DNA from: Darksidea phi
Lineage: Eukaryota; Ascomycota; Dothideomycetes; Pleosporales; Lentitheciaceae
Reading direction: 5' to 3'
Length of the DNA stretch: 64,000 nt
NCBI GenBank assembly: GCA_030770425.1
Contig: JASJFT010000185.1
Span: 28,683 to 92,682 of the forward strand
Shown here: positions 54,983-64,000 of the stretch, one piece after another
How positions within the stretch are numbered: the first letter of the stretch is position 1
How the letters are laid out: every line of letters begins with the position of its first letter
Program-made: the position numbers and the translations under genes
Notes under the pieces: model-generated
What the model was told of the DNA's origin: nothing
The model's input: only the letters and a program-made list of their open reading frames with translations
Database searches by the model: none

Positions 54983-57900
54983 AATGGGCGCGTACGTGGA
55001 CAATGACTCAACACGGTGCACTCGGTGTTAAGGTTTTGCATTGGAATGGTACGTGGACTGCATCTGGATGGAAAACGGTATGGCCGATGGCGTTAACGGA
55101 TGGCCTGGCGGGATTAATGGACGAGGTCAGCATCCCTGCGTGGCTGTCAAATATGGCAAAAGAAATAAATGCGCCGTCCTATATAAGTAACTGGAAGGCA
55201 ATATCAAGTTCGCAGTGCGAGTAATTCTTGTCCTTGAGCGCTCGATCGCTATCAGTGCAACAAGTCGCCTTCCCCAAAGCTGTACCTGATGTTCTTATTG
55301 CCGTGTTCCTCTACACTCAACATTCACCCCTATTATCCCCCCACTGGCGCCCCCAATTTCAAGTCTCAATATGAATACAACCGAGCGATCAGAAGCCTTC
55401 AACCGTATCCAGCACCCGCTCCTTGCAATGTCTGTTGTGAGGGGCCCCGCGATATGTCCTTCTCAGGGAGTATTGCTTGTACAGACTTGGCTATTGCGAG
55501 TTGGTAGACAAGGACTACACGGCGAAGAATGCACGGTCCGGGCAGTCAGGCTGAATTGAACCGGTGCCTTTTCCTCATTTGATGATGCAGAGGAATACTC
55601 GCCGTGCAAACCCTTGCCCCCGTCCGTATTCCACATACATCCTATGCGACCGACACCCCCCAGACACATGTTGCTCTCGCTGCCCGTCTGCCCTTCATCT
55701 CAGCCCGATCATGAACTTCCGCCACCAAACCGTCTCTGCATCCAGGAACCATGGGCTGACGCTTTCGATGAATTGCTCGGGCGACATGGCGGCTCCCGAA
55801 TCCAGGTAGCCGAGCGCGATGATGAAGACGTCACAGGTAGTGAGACTTGTACGAGCGAAGGCGGCGCTCGTTATGTGGTGCGGCATTGTCGAGAGAGTCG
55901 ATGTGCAGAGATGGGTGAGCGATGGAGTGAACGGATATGCCTGTGAGGTTTGAACGGTCGAAGTAGATGGGTCTCAGGCAGTCGTCAAGACTGGCGTCGA
56001 CGAGGCTGAGGGGATGGAGACTACGGTCCGCCTCTGTATTTAAGATTTGAATGGACGGAAGTAGGACGAAGTAGTCCTTGGTACAGTGGCGGTATGCACT
56101 TCATCGATAACCAAACTCTGCGTTGTAAGTGTTTGCTAAGGCGCCGACTCTATTCTTTACGCCCCAGAGATCCACGGTGCACCTCACCGCTCCACTACTA
56201 ATCTTGCTTGCCTGAGCTGAATAACCCCTGCGCCTTTCTCGCGATCGCGGTATTTGTATGGTCGTCAAGGATGGATGTCGGCGTCGTCCGGGAACAATTC
56301 GCCGAGAAGCCGGTACCACAGATGGAAAGATATAATGGAACACGCGCGGATAGCGGTAGATTGCCTATGCCCTTGCCGTCAACGTCGCACAAAGGTCCGC
56401 GGAAGGGAGCGGGTGGCGACAGTAAGCTGAAGAAATCGACGTGTAATGAGAATGCGCAATGTCTGCGAAGTAGATAAATTGCGCATATATGATGTAGTGT
56501 GAGAAGGAGCTCTAATGTACCTGTATACGTACCCTTTATACAGTACAATTTCCCCGGCTCTGGGCAAGTATAGTGGCCTTACTGATAGCTCAGCTGCCAT
56601 CGTCAGCAGGTGCACTGGTATGCAGGAGGCTTCGTTTCGGCTCTTGGGCTCGCCAATAACTACCACCCGACAAGGAAATGGTGCGAAGCAGAAAGTTACG
56701 GTGTTGCGCAAATAGCTCCTTTGATATCTTTTTTCCGGAAGAGAGATGTGCCGTAGGGGAGAATTGGTGATAGAGGTGATGGGTGAGGCTATTGGGGCGA
56801 CGTTTGGTAGGGGATGCTGGCTAGGGTGGTGCTACTGGCTCGCTTGTGATGACGTGCAGCGAATGGCAACAGCAAAGCGGCATGCGCTGCAAGAGGCGAC
56901 GATGCGGCAGCATCGAGAAGCTTGGTGTGGAAGTGGCGGATGGAGAATATGCACGAGAAAGGGGATGGCTGAGGATTGGCGATTGCGCTACTGGCGGTTG
57001 GCTTGCACGGCTGCCAGAGAGCAAAGCGGCTGACAGGTTGATGATACAAGCCTGACAATGAAAGCTGAGACGATTGATTATGCAAGGCCGATTAGTTGGC
57101 GAGGAGAGTGACCACCTGTGACGAACATCATTGAGCATGTCGACATGGCGCATTGGCGCCGGCTTCACTATCTCCGTTCGCCTTCGGGTGTTCCAAGCGA
57201 TATCACGACTGTAGGGCCGTGGAATGACAATAGGCTCCGATGCTGGCCATTTCTACATGTTGGTTGCTGGGCTTCCAAGCCAGAGTCTAGCTGCGGCACA
57301 GCAGTCCTCGTACTGGTGTCGAGCGAAAGAAGAGAGCTCATACGCGCACGGCACGATCCGGTCTAATGCTGTGCATCGGTAAGCCGAAGCATCAGCGTTA
57401 CCGGGCCGCCGTTCTCGAGAGTCCGATTCCTCGAATCTTGCATGCCGTCGATCGTTTAAGGTCGAAGTCGAAGTCGAAGCTGGGGTCGAGGTATTTGGCC
57501 AGTATTCCTTCTCTTCCTCGCTCGCTGCAGTCGAAGCAAAGCAGGCGCACCGCACCCAGCTCGTGTCCCCAAAGCCCACGCTAGAAGAAACGGCATGTCA
57601 GTTAGCCTGGTGGGAGGAGACACGGCGCCTTGTCAGCTGTATGCTACAGAGATACTTCGGGGACCAGTCGTGGCGAGCTACCATAGCCTCCTGGCGATGG
57701 GCGTTTGCCTGCTGCGTGTGATAGCTAGTGTTCCTGGCATGTAGTTTGTCGTGCTGCGAGACAACAACAGAGACGCCAGGCTCCAGACCCATCGCAGGTC
57801 TCGTCGGATCGCCCACCAGTGTTGGAGCATAGATGTTTGCGGCCTCGGCGATGAGGCTCGCGCCTTGATGAGACTCATCCTCACACTGCAGGAGAATGCG

Positions 57901-59121
57901 ACGCTAACACGAGCGGTGCCATCGAGGGATGTTTTCGCGGTGGCGCTTAAACACCCGATGGCGGCTGCTTTGCCGGAAGGGGCACTCCATGCGCCAGACG
58001 GCGTGACAGCGTGACGGCTTGACGGCACAGTTGCTCTTTTTGCTCTAAGTGACGGCGAAGTCCTGTTATTCGTGAGCCGGGCCAAAGCAACACCAGAGGC
58101 TGGCGGCGGGCGGCGGGGTGGCGACGCTAAGCCGCTTGTGGCCGGGTTGCCGTTGCATGTGGCGCCCGCGCGCTAGTCAACGTCGATCCTACTCAACACC
58201 GACCCTCGATCATCGAGCAGCCCGACACGATAGGCAGCTCCCTCAGCGCCCTCAGCCCGCCCGCCGGAGGGCCCGTGGATGGTCAGGAGCCCCATACCGG
58301 ATCCCGCCTGATGCTGCAAGCATCGTGTTGGGGCGTGTCTCTGCCTTCGGGCTGCCGCTTCGAGCATGGTCATGCTCGCATCCCTGGAGGGGGTTGCGGA
58401 CGCCGATGCCCAGATCGCGCCGCTCTGCAGGAAATGGGTGCCAGCATTCCCAGATGCGTGGGCATGGTACAGCATGCAACATGCGCCGCCTAGCGCCATG
58501 GAAGCTTCGAGCCGTTGCTGGGTGCCTTGGCCAGGAGGCGACGAGTACACGCAGCTTTGTCCGTTCCACGCACAGCAAAAGACGGGCTGGTTTGCCAGAA
58601 CAAACCCCGACACCTGCGCACGGCGCGAAGGCTCCTTTCATAGGCCTGCGGTTCCACTGCATCGACGCCGCCATCCACGCCGCCATCCACGCCAGACGGC
58701 CGCCGTCCAGGTCATCCGTAACATGGAAACGTAGCACCGGGCGTGTCAACCAGCAGGGCTCTAGGCGGAAGGTGCCTGTTCTCCACATCGTCATCTATTG
58801 GCGGCCGGGCTGCACGTTAATATTGGTGAAGCGGACCCCGGCCACTCCCCAGGATTCTGCATGCCTCCCGTCCTGCAGACAACGCTTATTTGCGGGGTTC
58901 CTCGCGCCTTTACCTGAAAACTCAGGCCAGCAGGGTTGGGTGCGACGAACCACCAGACGGCGTTGAATATGTCTTGGCGCACGAGTCCACGCACAGGCCC
59001 CCTGCCATCACGCGCCCCCCCGCGCGGTTCTTCCATTTAAAGTCCTTCACCCTGCTCCTGGACGCTTTCTCTCGCCCACGTCCGCGGTCTCATCAACCCA
59101 GCTTGGTATCCAATCGGCAAG
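54983..59121. other. Long gene-poor region, 4.1 kb
   Basis: No supported gene. The frames here overlap on both strands, lack a coherent start and splice structure, and show no family motif, including the 282-codon frame at 58118-58966. GC content rises from about 57.0 kb towards the sugar transporter. Short tandem units occur: a 6-bp unit three times at 57461-57478 and a 12-bp unit (GCCGCCATCCAC) twice at 58667-58690. It may hold a long promoter, a long non-coding transcript or an undetected gene with many small exons. Confidence 0.35.
58113..59023. promoter_or_regulatory. Possible CreA/Cre1 carbon-repression sites upstream of the sugar transporter
   Basis: Three matches to the CreA consensus SYGGRG, each GCGGGG or its complement, lie at 58113-58118, 58892-58897 and 59018-59023. 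The last is about 100 bp upstream of the transporter ATG. The motif is short and common in GC-rich DNA, so this is only suggestive of glucose control. Confidence 0.25.
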
Positions 59122-60923
59122 ATGAAGGCAAGTCAACCCCGACCTCGCAATCGGGCCCACGCGCTGACAACGTACAGACCTTCTACAATGTCTATGCCAT
59201 CTGTGCCTTCGCGGCCATCGGTGGAGGTCTCTTCGGTTTCGATATTTCCTCCATGTCTGGTGTGATAGGTACCAATGCCTACTTGAACTATTTCGACAAG
59301 CGCAAGTCAACCTCGATTCCATTTCTTCCAATTCGTCAATCTAACCATTCCTAGCCGCCGGTACTCGCCAGGGTGGTATCACCGCCGCTATGCCTGCGGG
59401 CTCCCTCGTAGGCGCTCTCAGCTCCTCCTTCATTGCCGACAAGCTTTCCCGTCGAACTGCTATCCAGATCGGCGCCCTCATCTGGATTCTCGGCGCCATC
59501 TTCCAAGCCGCAGCCAACGGGGTAGCTCTACTGTGCTTCGGTCGTGTAGTTGGTGGCATAGCTATCGGTATCTGCTCGGCCATTGTGCCCGTGTATCAGT
59601 CCGAGATTGCGCCCAAGGAGATTCGTGGTCGTGTCGTCTCTCTCCAGCAGTGGGCCATCACCTGGTATGACTCCGCCCCGGCTCTACAGGTTCCTTCCAT
59701 GACATGGAGACTGACAATGATAGGGGTATCTTGATTCAGTACTTTATCCAGTATGGCTCCTCGTTTGTCGACGGTGGACCAAAGGCTGAAAATCAGGGCA
59801 CCGCCGCCTTCCGCATTCCGTGGGGCATCCAGGCGGTTCCGGGTGCTATCCTCCTTCTGGGCTTGTTCTTCTTCCCTCGCTCTCCTCGTTGGCTCGCCTC
59901 CAAGGACCGCTGGGAGGAGGCTATGTTGGTCCTCGCTCACCTCCACGGCGGCGGTGATACCTCTCACCCCGTGGTGCTCGCCGAGTACAAGGAAATTGAA
60001 GATGCCCTGCGCTTTGAACGCGAGCAGGCCGAGACTTCCTTCGGTGCTCTTATGAAGCCCCGCATCCTCAAGCGCGTTCTCCTTGGCATGTCCATTCAGA
60101 TGTGGTCCCAGCTGTGCGGTATGAACATTATGATGTACTACATCGTCTACATCATGAAAGGCGCCGGTATCGCCGATGAGCTCCTCACCTCCTCGATTCA
60201 GTACATCATCAACGTCGTCCTCACCCTGCCAGCCATTCTTTGGCTCGACAGGTTCGGTCGTCGTCCCGCTCTACTCATCGGCTCCTCCCTCATGATGATG
60301 TGGCTGTTCATATCTGGTGCGCTCCAGGGCGCCTACGGCGGGCCGAATCCAAACAAGGATGACAATCAAATCTCCTGGGTTATTGGCAAGGAGCACACAA
60401 GCGTTTCCAAGGGCATCGTAGCCTGCTCGTATCTCTTCGTTGCCAGCTTTGCCACTACCTGGGGTCCTACTTCTTGGACGTACCCGTCCGAGATCTTCCC
60501 CTCCAAGGTCCGTGCCAAGGCTGTGTCGCTCGCTACGGCTTCCAATTGGATCTGGAACTGCATTCTCGCCTTCGCTGTGCCGCCGCTTCTGTGGAGCATC
60601 AACTGGAAGATGTACATGATCTTTGGTACTTTCAACGGCCTTGCGCTCATTCACGTAAGTCATCTCGCTCTTACGCCTCCTGCACAGGAATCGACATGCT
60701 GACTGCTTCTTCACAGATGTTCCTTACCGCTCCCGAGACCAAGGGTAAGACCCTCGAGGAGATGGATGACGTCTTCGATCGCGGTATCCCTGCCTGGAAA
60801 ACGCGTGCCTCGACCTCCCGCCTCGACCAGCTCAAGCGCGACATCGAGACTGGCGAACTCAAGGTCGATGCCAAGCGCCACGGCTCCATCTCTCAGACAG
60901 AGACGGTCGAGCCCAAGGTCTAA
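59122..60923 (+). CDS. MFS sugar (hexose) transporter, five exons including two GC-AG introns
   Basis: Plasma-membrane sugar porter of 525 residues. Exons: 59122-59127, 59178-59301, 59355-59664, 59724-60654, 60717-60923. Exon 1 is only ATGAAG. Introns 59128-59177 and 59302-59354 begin GCAAGT, not GT, and end CAG and TAG with CTGAC and CTAAC branch-like sites; only these give the family-typical MKTFYNVYAICAFAAIGGGL and NYFDKPAGTRQGGITAAMPA junctions. The other introns are GT-AG. Sugar-porter motifs: GRVVGGIAIGICSAIVPVYQ followed by SEIAPKEIRGR, SPRWLASKDRW, LDRFGRRPALL, PSEIFPSKVRAKAVSLATAS and the C-terminal PETKGKTLEEMDDVF. About 12 helices are visible. The short N-terminus resembles high-affinity fungal glucose carriers. 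Confidence 0.9.
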
Positions 60924-63031
60924 ACCCCGCTCTCGTACAACTAACACTTTACTCATGGAGATGAGTGTGTGTGGTGCAGTAGTCTATCCTCGTTTGTACA
61001 ACGTCTGATACCATACATTTTACCGTCCAACCAACCATCGCGACGGTTATCAATGGAATGGAGTAGAAATATTACAGATGCGGGGCATGACGGTCTTTGT
61101 TTCCGTCCTTCTTTCTCAGATATGCGGTGCATATGTGGGTACGGCACAGACAGTTGATACCCTCATAGTTAGATAATCTTCTTCATAGCTTCCCCTCCTC
61201 AGTATACAACAGTTTATCTTGGCATGTTCTACTCCATAATTATGAACGTCTTTATACACCATTGCGCGAAACACGTCATGTGGTAACATAAGCGCGATTC
61301 ATAGACGCGAGAGCCCCACTCGTTTCCCGTAAGTCTACCTTGGCGTAAGCAGGGATGCGGGTCAAGCTTTCTCAAGCAACTGCTTGTCTGCTTGTGCAAT
61401 GCCGATCGCGTGCTATACTATATTTGTATCTAACTATTACAATTATCCTTGGATTTTGTAACTTTGCCCTTCTCCTAGCGCTTTTCGAAAGTTGTCCTGG
61501 AGCGAATGTCTGTGTACACTAGTTAGGCTCTTACATGAGTATGGTTGGGATAGAGTAGAAATCTCAGCCGTTTTAACTGAATTCTTAAACAGTTTTGTCT
61601 TTTCCGAAGCAAAGATGTAACGACAGGATATTTGTAATGTGACTGTCATTTCCGGTGTGAAACGGGTTCCTTGCATCCTTGCTGTTGTTAATTCCAATCA
61701 ACTAACTACGCTTCTTCGTCTGTGCTCATGGCACAAGATCATGAGCCTCCGTCGATATGCCCAACGGGGCAAGCGGCCCAAAAATTCCGGATGTATTTTG
61801 AGGAATAATTAAGCGATACGGACTTCGGATGACTAGGTGGTTGGTCGGCCGAATGGTGCACTACGCAACATCAGGCTAGCTGTTTGCGCAGGTAAGACGG
61901 GTAGGACCCGCAGACTACCGAGAATTACTGTATAAAGCCTGTTCGCACCTTGACCTTTTTGCAACAACTGTTAATTATGCAACTTAGGCCTCTTTTCAGA
62001 TTCTTTAACTCTATTCGATTTGCATTTGCCCGTACAGGTTGCAATTCCCTCAGATGGACGACATTACCATCAAGCTTCTTAATCTTCATGGTAAGACAGG
62101 CCCGGGCAAAGATGAGTGTGTGTGTGCTTTACTATTCGTCAAAAGGCGCCAAAGTTTAATAGCTGGCTTCCGCCCCGTAGAGGAAGCGGTCCATGGACGC
62201 GAATACGCGAAAGTTCGTCCGGACTCACGTTATGCGCGACTATCTATTGACGGCAGAAGCGCAGATTCTAAAACGAGGAGACTAAGAGGGTAGCATGACG
62301 GTTTAGATATGGTTGTCGATATATCCAGTGTCGTCTCTTTGTATCGCCTGGACGTTGGAGTGGCGACGCATTCGATTGCTTTCCCGTAAAAACGGCACGG
62401 TAAGTCACGTACTACCGACCCATCATACTGTCCGTAGGAATGTAAATCGATTTTGGAGACGCTTGCTTGGGCTGGAGAGGTTCGGGAAAAATATGACCGT
62501 GGTGTATGGGATGAAGCCATAGGGATGAAACACACACTGCAATAGTGATATGGTAGGCCAGCTATCCGTAGACGAAACGCTTTGAGGGTTTTTGCATATA
62601 TGGTCGTAGGTAGACAAGGCGCTAGACATGCAGAAGGAGCTCAGGGAGTAGAGGAATAGCTGCAGATCGTTAAGTCGGGGAATACGTGCCGATGGCCGAA
62701 GAAGAAACCTCTCCAAAAGCTGCGCGTGGAGAACACGCATCTCTTCATTTGACCGGGGTCGCGGGTTTTCCTCAACGACTGCCGGACTTCAAGAATCTCT
62801 GTGCTTTGGCGTTGATACGCATCTCTGACGTAATGTTGGCGCACCCGACAACCACCCAACGCATCACCGAATAGTTTGCAACATATACATCGAGGACATG
62901 CGGTCGCATCGCACTCATGATCAATGGAGCAGATGACATTTCTTTTTGTCTGCAAATATGTGACAAGGTAGGCAATATCTTCCCTTCACAATTGCAACTC
63001 TACCCCATGTTGTAGAGAGGCACCATGACTT
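60924..63031. other. Intergenic, 2.1 kb, partly AT-rich
   Basis: Convergent gap between the sugar transporter and CON-6. A plus-strand frame from an ATG at 62054 (MDDITIKLLNLHGKTGPGKD, about 80 codons) has an acceptor-like TTCCCTCAG directly before it and a donor-like GTAAGA after LNLHG, but no partner exon or family was found. Nothing else recognised. Confidence 0.35.
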
Positions 63032-63312
63032 TTACTCGCCCTTGCCCTGTTTTCCGTAGAATGCATCTTCGCCACCCAGTTCCTTCAACGCCTGCTTCGA
63101 AGCCTCCTTTGACTCCTCGCTTGTGTCTATTGTCACGTCAGTAAACCCACCCTGATTGCGATGGGATATGGCATGATCTTACTGGGGTTACTGAGATTCG
63201 CTTTGTGTCCCTGAGCCTTCTTGCTGATATCTTCAGGTGTGTTGTTGATATTCTGGGCGGCTCCAGAGAGACCTGCCGCGGTGATGCCTTGGTTGGATCC
63301 GCCGGTGGACAT
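63032..63312 (-). CDS. con-6: Conidiation-specific protein 6 (CON-6) family
   Basis: 74 residues. Exon 1 is 63312-63183, the intron 63182-63127 (GTAAGA...CAATAG, 56 bp) and exon 2 63126-63032. One CON-6 repeat spans the splice junction: GHKANLSNP-NTSEESKEAS, followed by KQALKELGGEDAFYGKQGKG. Neurospora CON-6 has two repeats and accumulates in conidia; single-repeat relatives are common in other fungi. The protein is small, hydrophilic and Lys/Glu/Ser/Asn-rich, with no signal peptide. Its biochemical role is not known; expression during sporulation is expected from the family. The gene is too short for a simple frame scan, but motif, intron and start context agree. Confidence 0.88.
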
Positions 63313-64000
63313 GGTGGTTGGTGTTAAGTAGCCGGGGCTTGTGTGTAGATTCGGTACAAAGCTGGTAGCTCAGTGTGATGGATGAGACGTAGATTTGGAA
63401 GTGGGCAAAGATATTGGTGCATCGAAGCTCAGATACTCCTTATATAAGGATAGCAGTCGCTCCATACCGGCATATTCTCGTATTGCGTTGCCATGACGTC
63501 TTGCTCTACACTAACTTCGTGTAATGACGTCCCGCAAGCGTAAATGTTGCCCCTCGACTTGGCTAACGGATATAACGGATTTGCGGGGTTACACCTACGG
63601 AATGTGCCTTTAAGGCCCAATTCCTGTCCTCTAAGGTTTAACCACATTCATCCACGCGGCCGAAGCGAACAAATTGGAGTCCAGCACTCGCTCAAGCAAT
63701 TGGAATTCAGCTGTTTGCCAAGCCAATAGCCTTTCAATTGTATCTACATACTTGTTTGATTAAACTTTCAAGTTCTTCGAAGCATCATGCAAAAAGATGA
63801 AGAGTAAAGAAAAAAAAAGCAAAAAGATGCAAATAAAGAAAACAAAACCTGCAAAAAGCAACCTACTACCACCGCTTTGGTGGACCGCAGGCTGCTTTCC
63901 AGTGTACAAACCCTATACTCAAATGTACACTTACTCGAACTCGTCATTATCAAGGGCAGCTACAATGTATAGAAAGTCTTAACGCTTAACCACTTTGACT
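63313..64000. other. Upstream region of CON-6 and unassigned end of the window
   Basis: No gene recognised. An A-rich stretch lies at 63790-63860. Confidence 0.45.

Noticed and set aside
58118..58966. 282-codon plus-strand frame in the gap before the sugar transporter
   Set aside because: The DNA is GC-rich, which lengthens random frames; other frames on both strands are equally open, and the translation is Arg/Pro/Ser-rich without motifs.
62054..62293. Plus-strand frame starting MDDITIKLLNLHG with an acceptor-like sequence before it
   Set aside because: No upstream exon, no recognisable family, and the downstream part has no coding character.

Overview
The window looks like nuclear DNA from a filamentous ascomycete (Pezizomycotina, most likely Dothideomycetes; the class is inferred). 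Genes lie on both strands and are interrupted by short introns, mostly 45-135 bp, with GTAAGT/GTATGT-like donors, CTAAC/CTGAC-like branch sites and CAG/TAG acceptors. There is a HET-domain gene, a CON-6 gene, a UBC6/SAM50 pair, and AT-rich islands whose decayed reading frames carry TAG/TGA codons of the type made by repeat-induced point mutation (RIP). Exon-intron models were built by hand from splice signals, reading-frame continuity and family motifs.

Layout. 1-3.4 kb: the 3' part of an ankyrin-repeat gene, a small unidentified two-exon gene and a decayed coiled-coil relic. 3.8-20.2 kb is mainly core and metabolic: ETF-ubiquinone oxidoreductase, an SR-type splicing factor with a 6-nt exon, a beta-lactamase-fold serine hydrolase, a glutamate-carboxypeptidase-like membrane protein that has lost catalytic residues, an SDR oxidoreductase, an unknown protein resembling the gamma-glutamylcyclotransferase fold, and acid trehalase. 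21.7-29 kb is an accessory island: a broken APH/choline-kinase-like gene, RIP-scarred AT-rich DNA, a HET-domain gene, a 412-bp tandem duplication and further relics.

29-46.7 kb: a large disordered unknown protein, HGH1 (eEF2 folding chaperone), an MFS transporter, TFIIF alpha, a Cid13-type RNA nucleotidyltransferase, an unknown two-exon protein, and a cytidine-deaminase-fold protein whose zinc motif is split by about 270 residues. 49-51.3 kb: a secreted bicovalent-FAD oligosaccharide oxidase convergent with a small secreted protein. 52-55 kb: SAM50 divergent from UBC6. 59.1-60.9 kb: a sugar transporter with two GC-AG introns. 63 kb: a CON-6 gene.

The genes do not form one pathway or an obvious biosynthetic cluster. 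Several serve mitochondrial function (ETF-QO, SAM50), RNA metabolism (SR protein, Cid13-like, TFIIF alpha) or sugar use (acid trehalase, sugar transporter, oligosaccharide oxidase). No tRNA, rRNA or CRISPR array was recognised. I found no convincing new multi-gene system; the most unusual items are the split deaminase, the carboxypeptidase-like pseudoenzyme, the tandem duplication with a small cysteine-rich frame, the GC-AG intron pair and the microexon.
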